Assembly: GCF_036898095.1 (NCBI RefSeq)
Contig: NC_090765.1
Span: 33,831,007-33,895,006 of the forward strand
Length of the DNA stretch: 64,000 nt
Direction of reading: 5' to 3'
From: Palaemon carinicauda
Taxonomy: Eukaryota; Arthropoda; Malacostraca; Decapoda; Palaemonidae
A program made the translations under genes and the position numbers. Positions 53,395 through 64,000 of this stretch are shown here, piece after piece; position 1 is the stretch's first letter; each line of letters begins with the position of its first letter. The notes under the pieces are model-generated. The model saw only the letters and a list, made by a program, of their open reading frames with translations. It had not been told where the DNA came from and searched no databases.

Positions 53395-54417
53395 ATGTCA
53401 TTTTATGATAGGGAGAGGACGAGGAACTCTGAATCATCAGAATTTCCAATGAAATGCGAAATGGAAGACTCGTTTTCACACACAACAGTCAAGTTGGAAA
53501 ATAATGATATCTTTGTGAGTGATGGGCTCCTTGATGATAGCTCTCTTTTCATGGATCCAGATATGGAATTCAAATCGGAGCCAGAAGTAGAGTTCGAAGC
53601 AGAGCCGGAAGTATTTGAGTCAAGCAAAGGTAGCATGAAATATTCTTTCGACTCTGATGCATCAGTGCGTAAAGAGGATTTAGAAATCAACAAAAGGGAA
53701 ATCAATAAAGAGGAGGAGAGTGTAAAGACAGGAGTGAAGGAGAAGTATGGCATACAGTTGCGATCCAGAAGGAAAGAGGGCAAAGGAAACGGAAGAATAA
53801 GGGGCAAAGAATGTTTACAGAAAGAGGTTGAGATTGGAAATAGATGCAGAGATTGTGGCAAAAAATTTTCTAAGCAAATGGATCTTAAAGCACATTATAA
53901 AACTCATACTAGGAATAAGCCCTTCAAGTGCAGTGTCTGTGATAAAGCATTTTCTCATAGATGTCATCTCACGAGCCATAATAGAATTCACACTGGGGAG
54001 AAGCCTTTCAAGTGTAGCGTCTGTGGCAAAGTATTTTCTCATAGATGTCATCTCGCGAGACATTATAGAATTCACACGGGAGAGAATCCATTCAAGTGCA
54101 GTGTCTGTGACAAAGCGTTTTCTGATAAAAGTTTTCTTACGAGACATAATAGAATTCACACGGGGGAGAGGCCATTCAAATGCAATGTCTGTGACAAAGC
54201 ATTTTCTCAGAGAAGTGTTCTCACAAGACATAATAGAATTCACACGGGCGAGAAGCCATTCAAGTGTACTGTCTGTGATAAGGAATTTTCTCAGCAAACT
54301 ACTTTCAAAAATCATTATAGAATTCACACTGGGGAGAAGCCATTCGAGTGCACTGTCTGTAAGAAAGCATTTGCCTGGAGATCTTGTCTTTCAAGTCATA
54401 TGAAGATTTGTGGCTAG
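53395..54417 (+). CDS. C2H2 zinc-finger protein, gene 3 (seven fingers), intact
   Basis: Likely a nuclear DNA-binding regulator. Residues about 1-150 are acidic and paralogous to copies 1 and 2 ([43 protein letters not shown]), here with an extra EFEAEPEV repeat and a basic stretch ([16 protein letters not shown]), a possible nuclear signal. From residue about 151 follow seven fingers with TGEKP/TGENP linkers, most starting [11 protein letters not shown]. The last ends H-x3-C, a tolerated C2HC variant. Fingers 2 and 3 share the helix HRCHL. The frame has no defect, and MSFYDRER is the first suitable start. Its fingers differ clearly from those of copies 1 and 2, so it is an older branch of the family. 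Confidence 0.9.
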   Translation: MSFYDRERTRNSESSEFPMKCEMEDSFSHTTVKLENNDIFVSDGLLDDSSLFMDPDMEFKSEPEVEFEAEPEVFESSKGSMKYSFDSDASVRKEDLEINKREINKEEESVKTGVKEKYGIQLRSRRKEGKGNGRIRGKECLQKEVEIGNRCRDCGKKFSKQMDLKAHYKTHTRNKPFKCSVCDKAFSHRCHLTSHNRIHTGEKPFKCSVCGKVFSHRCHLARHYRIHTGENPFKCSVCDKAFSDKSFLTRHNRIHTGERPFKCNVCDKAFSQRSVLTRHNRIHTGEKPFKCTVCDKEFSQQTTFKNHYRIHTGEKPFECTVCKKAFAWRSCLSSHMKICG

Positions 54418-54929
54418 AAATTTTGTAAGGAAGTGAAATCGTGTTCTTTTGAAAAGAGCAGAATGCTGTTACAAAGTGATTCAATTATCATATTAATAGA
54501 CACTATTTGTACACTCTCTTTATAGTTTAATTGACGAGAATTGAGACAGTTCCTTTGCAAATAATTCTTTAAAGGACTTCTACAAATTAGTTGACTGGAA
54601 TTTTGATCAAGCAAGAAAAATATGTGCGATTGAATGAGAGCTGTGTTTCCTTGATGTTCGGCTGCTTGCGATGTACTCTGATGAGTCATCGTTTGTTAGC
54701 TAGTTATGCACCTCTTTGTACTGCACTTCTGACTCACTAATTATTCACATCCTTTGTTGTTAGGAACATTTGACAGTTAGAAATCTAAACAGTATTTGTG
54801 GACATTAAATGATGAAAGAAAATGCTTGGATAACAGAAAACAAGAGAGTTTCATAGGCATTTGTCTGCTGATCTCCTATGCTGCATGTGCTGAAGGAGGA
54901 ACATGATTACTGTAGTGCATCTTTCTTTT
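54418..54929. other. Downstream flank of zinc-finger gene 3
   Basis: Probable 3' untranslated and intergenic sequence; no frame or repeat that I can support. Confidence 0.4.
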
Positions 54930-55200
54930 CATATATGCAATGTTGTACTCGTCCAAAACATGGACAACTAAGAGGAGAGATGAGAACAGGATTGATGTAA
55001 CTGAGATGAGAATGTTGAGGTGGCAACGTGGACTTACGAGAAAGGATAAAGTTGAGAACAAACATGTTAGAAGCACTCTCAAATTGCACCAGCTTCAACC
55101 AAGTTGAGAGAAAGTAGACTGAGATGGTATGGACATATAAAAAGATGAGAGGAAGGCCATCCGATAAGGAAGATGATGGATATGGGACTACCTGGTGGGA
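54930..55200 (+). pseudogene. LINE reverse-transcriptase C-terminus
   Basis: Plus-strand frame AMLYSSKTWTTKRRDENRID, TEMRMLRWQRGLTRKDKVEN, HVRSTLKL, then shifted RWYGHIKR. These are the well-known end motifs (TEMRMLRW, GxTRKD, WYGH) of a LINE polymerase used for tracing decayed copies. Confidence 0.8.
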
Positions 55201-55259
55201 GAAGGTTCATCATCATCATCATCTCCTACGCCTATCGACGCAAAGAACCTCCATTAGAT

Positions 55260-55660
55260 TTCATCAGTCATCTCTATCTTGAGCTTTTAAATCAATACTT
55301 CTCCCTTCATCATCACCTACTTGACGCTTCATATTCCTCAGCCACGTAGGCCTAGGTCTTCCAATTCTTCTAGTGCCATGTGGAGCCCAGCTGAACGTTT
55401 GGTGAACTAATCTCTCTTGGGAAGTGCGAAGAGCATGCCCAAATGATCTCCTTTTACCCCTCATCATGATCTCATACACATATGGCCCTCGAGTAATCTC
55501 TCCTATAGTTTCATTTCTAATCCTGTCCTGCCATTTAACTCCCAATATTCTTCTGAGGCTTTGTTCCCAAATCTACAAAATCTCTTTTATATTGTTTCTT
55601 TATCATACCACGACTCACGTCCATACAGTAACACCGATCTCGCTGAACCGATATATAGCC
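55260..55660 (-). pseudogene. Second LINE reverse-transcriptase C-terminus, opposite strand
   Basis: Minus-strand frame GVKWQDRIRNETIGEITRGP, KRRSFGHALRTSQERLVHQT and HGTRRIGRPRPTWLRNMKRQ, with the upstream piece WYDKETI near 55600. It is a different LINE lineage from the one at 54930 and lies tail to tail with it. Confidence 0.75.
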
Positions 55661-56182
55661 TGATTTTCATATGTAAATTGCAATGGATTGACTGTGTAAA
55701 TAGAGATATAAGGGAGTTTTGATTGAGGGTCGATGATGGACTGGACTGACGGAAATGGAGAAATGTGTTGAAGGACCATTACAGCAACCCCAAATAAGGA
55801 CAAGCTTGTAGAGAAAGAAGGTACTAAGGGAAATTTAACTCAATAGATGTAATTGTTTCGGGTAGTTGTAGAAGTGGTAGTGGATGATGGGTAGGCCCCA
55901 CCTACCCACTAGGTAGCGTAATTGTGTTACATTTTTTGTGCTACCTCTATCAAATGCACTTGATCTTGTTGGGCGGCATGTCTGTTGCTGTCCTATCCCT
56001 CATTTGTGTGGCCGACAACGAGAGAGTAAGGAGGGTTTCCCTTTTGCATAATTGGTGCTATGTTGGCAGATGGTTGCCACATGTAAAAGGGAGAGGCACT
56101 GCCCTGCTTCTTTTCCCCTTCAGCATCTTCCAATCTCTGAAGGTTATAAAGACATATCACCTGGCTGTTGTGTTTTGCAGTA

Positions 56183-56186
<4 letters not shown>
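55661..56186. other. Non-coding stretch, nothing recognised
   Basis: Only short open frames without recognisable motifs. Confidence 0.4.
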
Positions 56187-56252
<66 letters not shown>

Positions 56253-56316
56253 TGTGTGTGTGTGTGTGTGTGTTGTGTATGTGTGTGTGTTGTGTATGTG
56301 TGTGTGTGTGTTTGTG
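56187..56316. repeat. (GA)n-(GT)n compound microsatellite
   Basis: (GA)n from 56187 to 56250 passes directly into (GT)n with TTGTGTAT interruptions. Confidence 0.97.
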
Positions 56317-56414
56317 TCATCCTCCATCTACATGACACGTCAGAAAAAAGATGAACTTCAAGTTCTTTCTTCTTTCATCTTCATAGAGGTCCTGTAAGGC
56401 CGATTGATAGGAGT

Positions 56415-56418
<4 letters not shown>

Positions 56419-56509
<91 letters not shown>
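56419..56509. repeat. (TC)n microsatellite
   Basis: About 45 uninterrupted TC units; with the (GA)n at 56187 it forms an inverted purine/pyrimidine pair some 170 bases apart. Confidence 0.97.
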
Positions 56510-56511
<2 letters not shown>

Positions 56512-58432
56512 GTGCATGCCAGGGATGCACCTGAGATGGTTGACTTCCCGGATCAGTTTTCAGTTTTTCACAAGCAATGAACCCCTTCCCCTCATGTACA
56601 CATGAAAAAGGCTGCATTTTGATCCTGGTCTCCATGAGACTACACTTCACAAGATGACGATCTATGAGATGAAGGCAACAAATACGATCACCCTTTGGTG
56701 CATCTCCACGTGCACGATCGTTCCTATAAACATGATTGCTGGCTTGATCTAGAACTTTCATAAAATCGTCTTTGCGCACAATCATCCATGAGTGCCATCA
56801 TCACTCAAGATTTCCAAGCCCTAAGGGTCTGTATGCTACTTTCCTATGCATATCGCTGAGTAGCAATCTTTGCAACTTAGAAATCAGCAAGCAATGCAGT
56901 GTTGTCGGTATCTCTTTCCAATTTTTTCATCCTACCTCTCTTAGCTTTCAATTTCATGATGCAAATTCAGGTCGCTCCCCTTTCATTCTAATGCTAAATG
57001 GCTTCCCTAGTCCCAGGCCTTGGCAGTCAAGCAGTTATCATTAAATAATGTCGTCGGCGCCCACTCGTGTCCGAGTATTGGGTTCTGTCGTTAGCCATCA
57101 GCCTCCTATCTATGAGAAAGAGATGAAGAAGGGTGGAGGAAACGACAGAATGCCAGTAGCTGGGTATATTGTTTTGGGTGGTCGTGGCTTTGCAACGGCC
57201 ACGCACACACACTTGGCCCACACCGTTTTCACCGCGGCTCAAGATATATGAGACAGGCGGCTTCTCCGATGTTGGTTGCATCGGGCTGCCGGGTTCTTAG
57301 TAACATTTGATTATGACTAATGTTATTGTAAAGTGTATTTTTGGCTATTTACTCCTACCAAAAACCTGTTGTCAATACATCTTTCCCTTTCAACAGACTC
57401 TTTCATAAAACTGATGTGGGGACGTATGTCCTCAAAAGCTCCAGAAAGATACAGGCAAGCCAGTGAATCCTCGAGTCCTCACCACTGGCGTCTTTTATTG
57501 CTTATTCATCTCGTTTCCCAGTACTGAATGTACTCAAACAAAAAATTACTCTGATGCACACATTTTTATGTGGTCTGAGTGATAAGATCAATCTATTAAA
57601 TGCACATACAGTATTGTGTATTTGTTCAGTTTGACTCTTCTCATGATCATCATTTCATACCTTTCAAACAAATCTTTCCAACCATCTCTGATGACTTGGG
57701 AAAGACTTTATCAAAGCTAGCTTTGCAAAACGCGCTACAAATTATCTTGCTTCCTCTTCATATGCATTGATATTTAATATGTCAAACTAGAACTCTGATA
57801 GAAAGGTTCCTTTTCAATTTGAATACTGAGAGAAAGTTTATACTTACTAAATGAATAATTTTGTCAGTTGAACTATAAAGAAAATAGAATGTTTTTGTGT
57901 CTGTAGAATTGTAAATTAAATGAGTATTTGTTATAATTTTTTATGCTTATTTGTATGTATCTAAAGCTTGTAATATTTTTTATCTATAACAAATAATTGT
58001 TAGTTTGAGATATCATATTTTTAACATGTACTTTATAATTGAATAAATTATTTTGATAGAAAATTTCTGTATTTAATTTCCACTGCAGTTCCTTTTACAC
58101 TCCGGTATTATTAGATGGAGAGGTCTCAATACAGAACGTATTTAGAATTCGAGATAATTACTTCTTTATCTTAAAAATTGGCAGTTAACAAATGAATATT
58201 CAAAGAAGATGAGCATAAGCCATGGAGCGCTGAACTCACTGGGCAAATGGGTGAAAGTTAGGTTGTATTGTGATTCCTTTATAATAATGTTCGGGACATG
58301 GCTACACTGTTAAATCAATGTTTCCAAACAATTTAAGTGATTTGTTGACATGGTTTACTCCAGGTAATTAAAGTATATTTGATTTTTATTTAATCTGATA
58401 GAAGTTTCAAAATCTTTAGTTGGTTTTTGTGC
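56510..58432. other. Long non-coding stretch
   Basis: No gene that I can support. A less AT-rich patch at about 57045-57290 (starting atgtcgtcggcgcccactcg, ending gggctgccggg) could be a dispersed repeat or pseudogene; I cannot place it. 57540-58430 is AT-rich. Confidence 0.4.
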
Positions 58433-58436
58433 TTAA

Positions 58437-58736
58437 CCCTTTTACCCCCAAAGGACGTATTGGTACGTTTCACAAAACCCATCCCTTTACCCCCATGGAC
58501 GTACCGGTACATCCTTGCAAAAAAATGCTATAAAAATTTTTTTTTCCATATTTTTTATATTTTTTGAAAAAATTCAGGCATTTTCCAAGAGAATGAGACC
58601 AACCTGACCTCGCTATGACAAAAATTAAGGCTGTTAGAGCAATTTAAAAAAAATATACTGCAAAATGTGCTGGGAAAAAAATAACCCCTTGGAGGTTAAG
58701 GGTTGGAAATTTCCAAAGAGCCCGGGGGTAAAAGGG
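58437..58736. mobile_element. 300-bp MITE with TTAA target duplication (piggyBac-type)
   Basis: Ends start CCCTTTTACCCCC (58437) and are mirrored at 58736, flanked by TTAA (58433-58436 and 58737-58740). Subterminal gacgta..ggtac words recur inside. No coding sequence. The ends differ from those of the large element at 16853-22545 but follow the same TTAA/CCC rule. Confidence 0.9.
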
Positions 58737-59039
58737 TTAACATTTAGAAATACTGTACTGTACTCTGTACCTATGATAAACAAAAGTTTCATTGTTCCTA
58801 TAATACAAACCTTATGCTATTTATTAGGAATTATCTTTTGGCAAAGCTGGAAGACTAGCCATTCAGAATTTTAAGCGAGGTGGCAACTACCCAAACCGCT
58901 AGTTACCGAAGGTTGCCGGCTACCCTTCTCACTCACATACCAGTGAATCCGAGTCACTCTTTTCTTGTGACCCGAGGAGAACGGACATGTCTGCTCTCTG
59001 CTCTCAAAAGACTTGGCCATTGTAATCTTTTTCTTTTCA

Positions 59040-59640
59040 GGTGTGTATGTTCCTTCTTCTGCATCCTCATGTGGACTTGCCCAGGACCTGATGGTCGCTC
59101 ATGTGCCACCTTCATGTCCTCTGTCAAGACTGACCATTATTCGTTGTATCCGACATGCAGAGGACGTCGTTGTGAGCAGGGTTCCACCTGTGGGGAGTGT
59201 AGGGAGTGCTTTGCTTCCCAGTGGAAGAGGTTTAGGGCTGGTGGAAGAAAAAGTCCAAGAGGGATTCTTCTCCTGGGTCTTCCTTATGGGCAAAGAAGCC
59301 TCGAACATTTTCTCTGACCCCCCCGCCCCCCGATGACATACCGAAGCATCTGCACGTTTGGCCTCTTCTGAGGGGCGGTTGAGTAGGAGCATAAACCAGC
59401 TTACTCCAGGGCAACCTAGGGGACTTGAGGATGTTGCTACTTCTCCTAGAGAAGCAAATTCGGCCCCGCCCTCGGGCGAGTCCTTTTCACTTTCTGACGT
59501 GTTGCAGGTTTGGCCTTTGCTGGGTGTAGCTGGTCCTCTTTCCAAGGAGGTTCTTCTAGAACTAATATTGCATGGAGTGCAGAGGGGTCCTTCTGGTTCC
59601 TATGAAGTAAAGTCTTGTCTCCTGTCGATGCTGTAGCTGT
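59040..59640 (+). pseudogene. gag-like gene of family-2 DIRS element E
   Basis: After an acceptor-like cttttcag near 59040, the Cys-rich module is well kept: WTCPGPDGRSCATFM, LYPTCRGRRCEQGSTCGECR and FASQWKRFRAGGRKS. In the next frame follow RSINQLTPGQPRGLED, PPSGESFSLSDVLQVWPLLG and AGPLSKEVLLELILHG. This copy shows the Cys pattern of the family most clearly (C-x2-C-x3-RRC-x4-C-x2-CRE order). It lacks the later gag parts. Confidence 0.7.
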
Positions 59641-59719
59641 CTGCAAGGCCCATCTCTCGCCTTTTCCCTCTCCTGCTAGTCCTGTGCGTCGTCAAGACCA
59701 GCGTTCCCGCTCGCCTCCC

Positions 59720-60020
59720 AACAATGACCTGCTGACAACAAGCCTTCATGCTATCTTAGGATCTCTTCGTCCTCCAGGGACTGTAGTCCCCTACGCATGG
59801 CACCAGTTGAGTTATGATTTTTCGACTTGGTCGCACCTCCTGTCACAGGAGTAGCTTTCGTCTGTTAAGATGCTTAGATGACTGGCTAATTCCAACAGAC
59901 TTGGGGTCATCTCTTCTCCAAAACTTAGTCAGGCTTCTCGGGATTTGTCACGACCTGAGGATTAAAGTTAAGTTTCAAGAAGTCATCCTTGCAGCCAACA
60001 CAGTACTGCGATCCCTAGGA
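59720..60020 (+). pseudogene. Reverse-transcriptase remnant of DIRS element E
   Basis: A frame at 59814-60038 reads RLLRCLDDWLIPTDLGSSLL, QNLVRLLGICHDLRIKVKFQ and NTVLRSLGLPY. The catalytic box survives as C-LDD-W. Truncated on both sides and preceded by a stop. Confidence 0.65.
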
Positions 60021-60021
60021 T

Positions 60022-60686
60022 TGCCCTATTTGTACTAGCCATTAATAGGATATCCTCTGTCATTCCTCAAGATATTCTCCCAACACTATTCGTTGATGAT
60101 CTCTCCATATCATTTGCTGGAGCTAGAATGGCAATGGTTGAGAGAAAACTATAACTCTCAATGGACAAAATTATTCAGTGGGCTGATATGAATGGGTTCA
60201 AGTTTTCGACAAGCAAAACTGTTGTTGTCCATTTATGTCTTATTCGAGGAATACATCCAGATCCAGATATATACATTAAAGGTCAATGTATCCCATGTGT
60301 AAGTGAAGCTAAATTTTTATACAAGGCCCTGATTTTCTCAAAAATTAGTTATGGGTGTGAAATATACTCCTCAGCCACCCCAAGTCAATTAAAGATATTA
60401 GATTCAATACATCATGCTGTTATTAGATTGTCCACAGGAGCGTTTAGAACTTTGCCGATCACAAGTCTCCTTGTTGATGCTGGAGAATTACCTTTAGATC
60501 TTTACCGAATGTCTTCTATTGTTCGGTATTGGTTTAGGTTGCAAAGACTTCCTAATTCTTTAGTCTATCAGACTGCAAGCCTTGTAAAGCACACATCATA
60601 CTTAGTTGTATACAAAATCTCTGCAGCCTTATGGTTTTCGGGTTAAACAATTAATATACAGTCTTAATATAATTAGAAGTAAGGTG
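60022..60686 (+). pseudogene. LINE reverse-transcriptase fragment inside DIRS element E
   Basis: It reads LFVLAINRISSVIPQDILPT, the catalytic LFVDDLSISFAGARMAM, QWADMNGFKFSTSKTVVVHL, then, after an internal deletion, FSKISYGCEIYSSATPSQLK, LDSIHHAVIRLSTGAFRTLP and PYGFRVKQLIYSLN. This is the second half of a Jockey-like LINE polymerase. Neither the LINE's 3' end nor a target duplication is present at its borders, which is unusual for a normal LINE insertion. Confidence 0.75.
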
Positions 60687-61430
60687 TCGTGGCAGGGGTA
60701 TTTCTCCCCTTGATGCCACTATTTCAGCAATAACGGAGTTCCTTGCTTGCCTTCAGGAGGAAAAGCTCCTCTCTGTCTCAGTGTTGAGAAGCTATCACTC
60801 AGCCTTGAGCCTAGTCTTTAGACTGAAACGAGTTAGTATTGCCTCCTTGCTGGAGTTGCCTCTCCTCATACAGTTTTGAACTTGAATGCCCTCAGTCGGA
60901 AGTTAGACCACCCCCATGGAACATGGTTCTTGTCCTTTGGTCCCTGAAAGGTGCTCACAACGAACCATAACTCCAAGCATCAGATCTGAACCTAACTCAG
61001 AAGATGGTTTTCCTGCTTGCTTTGGCCTCAGCCAAGAGAGTCAGCGAACTCCATGGTCTTTCCTACGACATGTCCCATTCAAGGCGATGGGGAGAGGTAA
61101 TGCTTGGCTTCGTTCCTGAGTTATCACCAAGAATCAAAATCCTGGGTATTGAATCTTAGATTTGGCCCCTTCCGGAATGGGATTTTTTTGTATGTAACCA
61201 ATGATTCAGATCAACTGGTACTTTGTCCAGTGAGGAGCTTAAGGTAGCTACCTCAAGAGAACTGCAGAATCTCGCCCCCGAGTGCAATACTCTTCGTCAG
61301 CACGGGGAAGGTCAAGAGAAGGATCACCAAGAACACGATCTCTACATGAATTCGCAAGGTCATAGACTGGACATTGAATCATATGCCTTCTCCTCAAACG
61401 AGGAGACTTAGAGCTCATGACATTATGGGC
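60687..61430 (+). pseudogene. Tyrosine recombinase of DIRS element E
   Basis: Broken frames read SPLDATISAITEFLACLQEE, SVLRSYHSALSLVFRLKRVS, then KMVFLLALASAKRVSELHGL (arginine region), SHSRRWGEVMLGFVPE, and later LCPVRSLR and a garbled C-terminal part with RAHD near 61420. The nucleophile tyrosine region is not recognisable. Confidence 0.7.
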
Positions 61431-62029
61431 ATAAATGCATACCTAGCGTTCAAGAAGAACTACTCCGTGACGCAGGTCCCACAAACTGGCCTTTTCTTTC
61501 TTTGAGCTTCTCCTCTCTTGGGGAACAGAGCCTGCAGTACTCTGCAAGCTGGCATCCTCTATCTGCAGGTAAAACCATTTCTCTTGTGTAACATGGTATA
61601 ATAATATATACTATTTGCATCCCTATACCCCCTGTGAGGTGGTATTGGGTAATGTCTATGTCTGGTTCAAAGGTTCCTACGTTTCTAAGAATTTATACCT
61701 AGACTAGTCACACTGCTAGTATCACACAATCACACAGGTTGCTTAGGCTGCTAAAACGTGCTATTGCACATAGATTTTAGCATGGTGTTACGGTTTTCCC
61801 CCTTATACATGCGTAGTACGAAGGGGAAAAAACCCCGGATCAAAAGCCAGCCAGTTGGTTAGGACTTTCACCCACCTAATAAAGAGCGAAAGGGTTTGCA
61901 TTTAGTGTCAGAACAAAGGACAAATTTAAAGTAATTTGTATTCTTCCTAACAATACAAACTTTGAGCTCTTTATACAAATTTGGCCCGCCATCATTTATC
62001 CCCCAGTAAGTCCTGCCTGCAAGCAATTT
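61431..62029 (+). other. 3' region of DIRS element E
   Basis: No gene. It contains the family-2 3' wording (ggtggtattgggtaatg, ttgcttaggctgctaaa, ccacctaataaagagcg), also seen at 31400-31700 and 15770-15930, and a cctaacaatacaaac end motif. Confidence 0.6.
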
Positions 62030-62215
62030 TGACGATAGAACACAGGTGTGTGTGTGTGAGCAAGGTAACCGGTACTATCCACCTACCCCCCCTGCCCCGC
62101 TAAGTAGCAGTGGGGTAGTTACACCTCGACAGAAGTCTTATGGTTAGTCTTCCAGTATATCTCTGATAAAGAACTCAAGGTTTGAACAGTATCATTAGGA
62201 AAAATAAAAATTAAT

Positions 62216-62877
62216 TAAAGTTAGCTGGCTGGTCAATGTAGTTTTTTAAGGATAGGATTTTGACATTCGTACAACTTAATAAGGTGACTTGGGACATCTC
62301 CTAAATGCATGTGATTTTCGCCTCTGACCTTCGATTTTGTGACGCCTATGCTATTTATCCTGAAAAGCATTTTTCAAATTCTATCTCCTCCCTTGATACT
62401 TAACGTTAAGACTTAATTACTACCATATATAGACCTGATACAGACCTCCCACCAATCGAAGAGTTTATTTTTCTAAAAGTAATTTTTTGCTAGATATGAA
62501 TTTTTTTCATTATGGTAAAATAAATTGGGGGGGGGGGGAAATAAAGGAAGTAAAATATAAAGTAAGAATTGGAAAAAAAAATTTAATTTCATTGTTCTAT
62601 AATGTCTCTTTAAGTTACATACTAAATGTCAATGCTATAACTTTAAAACTAAGAGAGAAGATAGAATTTGAAAGTCAATAAGTGTAGTTTTGAGATATGG
62701 CCATTCAAAGTTTTTCTTTGTATTTCCACAAAGACAATATTAATAAATCATGATTTTTATAAATTTTATATTTCTTTTTGTGCATTGATACACCAAAACT
62801 GTTATTTATCACAATTGAATTTTAAATGAAGATCCTTTTTCCAAAAATCTTGCTGCTTTTGGCTCCTGGCCCCCCAT

Positions 62878-62963
<86 letters not shown>

Positions 62964-63144
62964 TCACTAACTCCACTAATATTAAAAATTTTGTGTGAAT
63001 ATTAGGGAAAATTTCATTCTTCTGTATGTTAGTTAGATGTTTTGATTGTCTTTTCTTCTTTGGCATGTTGAAATCCTTGCCGAAAGAAAGAAAAACAGAT
63101 GTGAAAGCAAGTGAAAGTCAGAGGTCAAACTCAAATTTGTTCTG
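62216..63144. repeat. AT-rich spacer with a (CT)n microsatellite (62879-62961)
   Basis: The only feature is about 41 uninterrupted CT units at 62879-62961 and a short G run near 62527-62539. No gene is seen. Confidence 0.9.
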
Positions 63145-64000
63145 ACAATATACAAACCTTCCTCTCATTATTAGGGTTCATCTTTCAGCGAAACTGGAAG
63201 ACTAGCCATTACGACTTTTAATTGAGGTGGTAACTACCTAAACCGCTAATTAGCGGGGGGGTAGTGAGGGGTTGCCAGCTACCCCTCTCACTAACACACC
63301 AGTGAATCCGAGTCACTTTTTTTCTTTTGGCTTGAGGAGAACGGACGTGTCCACTCTCTGCTCTCAAGACTTGGGCATTACAGCATTCATTGCTTTATCT
63401 TTTCAGATGGGCCTGTTCCTTCCCGTGTCCTCATGCGTACTCGTCCAGGGCCTGAAGGACTCTTGTGTTGCCTTCATGTCCTTGGTCGAGACTGACCCCA
63501 TTCTTTGTGTCCGACCTTCATAGGACTTCGTTGTGGGCAGGGTTGATTCCCAGTGGGAGACATTTGGCTGATGAGGGAAGAACTAGTCTAGGAGAGATTC
63601 TTTACCTTCGGGGTCTTCCTCAAGGGCGAAGAAACCTCGGAAATCTTCTCTGACCCCCCAGTTTCTTCCCAAAGCTCCTGCTCATTCGGCCTCTTCCGAA
63701 GGGGTATCAAGTATGAGCGTAAACCAGCTAACACCAGGGCTACCTCGGTGCTCTGGGGACGTAGCTGCTTCCCCTAGAGGATCAACTTTGCCCCCCGCCC
63801 TAGGGCGAATCTCTCCTCCTTTTACATGTTCTGCAGGCTTGGGCATTGCTGGGTGTGGCTGGGCCTCCTTCCAAGGAGCTTCTGCAGCAAGGGGCCCAAG
63901 GGGGTCCTTCTTTTTGTTCTTCCAAGGTAGAAATCCTGTCTCCTGTGGAAGCTCTTGCTGTCTGCGAGTCCCATCTCTCGCCTGCATCTGCTCCTGCTAG
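63145..64000 (+). mobile_element. DIRS-like element F (family 2), cut by the window end
   Basis: It starts with the family-2 terminal block (about 63145-63330: gaaactggaagactagccat, ccagtgaatccgagtcac), very like element E. From about 63405 the gag begins after ctttatcttttcag with remnants of the Cys-rich module and SQWETFG, then VNQLTPGLPRCSGDVAASPR (63713 onward) and a shifted LGIAG / GPPSKELLQ piece. Stops and shifts are present. The element continues beyond the window. Confidence 0.75.

Larger units (their letters stand above)
58790..62215 (+). mobile_element. DIRS-like element E (family 2) with inverted ends and an internal LINE piece
   Basis: The left end (58790-58990: ataatacaaaccttatgc, gctggaagactagccatt) is mirrored at 62030-62215 (read in complement: tactggaagactaaccata). 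Between them are gag (59040-59640), a short reverse-transcriptase remnant (59720-60020), a LINE fragment (60022-60686) and the recombinase (60687-61430). Large parts of the polymerase are deleted. Confidence 0.75.

Noticed and set aside
53815..54403. Long frames on both strands through zinc-finger gene 3
   Set aside because: Regular finger repeats keep other frames open by chance; only the 53395-54417 frame has CxxC...HxxxH.
57048..57251. 67-codon frame in a less AT-rich patch
   Set aside because: No recognisable motif, no splice context and no paralogue in the window; kept only as an unplaced patch in the spacer entry.

Overview
The window reads as a repeat-dense nuclear segment from an arthropod, most likely a decapod crustacean. 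The pointers are several DIRS-type tyrosine-recombinase retroelements (known to be widespread in decapods), short TTAGG-type (arthropod telomere motif) tracts scattered through non-coding DNA, long GA/CT microsatellites, spliceosomal introns and two SINE-like repeats of a kind I associate with shrimp and prawn sequence. I see no rRNA, tRNA, CRISPR array or bacterial-style operon. Species cannot be fixed from the sequence.

Host-like genes: the only convincing ones form a small C2H2 zinc-finger family. Copy 1 (1.4-4.0 kb, minus strand) and copy 2 (29.3-31.0 kb, minus) lie in two arms of one segmental duplication (171-3990 and 27906-31050), and each arm carries a different inactivating lesion. 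A third, intact paralogue lies at 53395-54417 on the plus strand. All three share an acidic N-terminal region and a short upstream exon that resembles the start of an arthropod BTB domain.

Mobile elements, left to right: 4.37-13.2 kb is a nearly complete DIRS-like element (family 1) with long inverted terminal repeats, a GCCGGC-rich leader, gag, reverse transcriptase/RNase H, a methyltransferase-like stretch and a tyrosine recombinase. 13.4-15.8 kb holds DIRS scraps, a 28-bp minisatellite and a proline-rich open frame. 15.8-27.7 kb is a second DIRS-like family (minus strand). It is split at its recombinase gene by a 5.7-kb TTAA-flanked piggyBac-type element. That element carries a roughly 370-bp tandem array, and the array is itself interrupted by an apparently intact Tigger/pogo transposon. 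31.1-33.6 kb is an internally deleted family-2 DIRS. 37.1-40.9 kb is a PIF/Harbinger transposon whose transposase gene and antisense MADF-BESS partner are interlocked exon-in-intron. A 477-bp MITE with 8-bp target duplications lies in the transposase intron. 41.0-43.2 kb is a decayed LINE in which a reverse-transcriptase motif has expanded into a 34-bp minisatellite. 44-47.5 kb is small tandem and hairpin repeats. 47.5-52.7 kb has a family-2 gag abutting a truncated family-1 gag-pol in opposite orientation. 54.9-64 kb holds LINE ends, microsatellites, a TTAA MITE and two more family-2 DIRS copies, one containing an internal LINE fragment.

Apart from the zinc-finger cluster, the coding content is almost all transposon-derived. 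The most complete open frames are the Tigger transposase, the spliced Harbinger transposase, the family-1 pol at 49.4-50.8 kb and zinc-finger gene 3. All similarity statements are by eye; no database search was possible.
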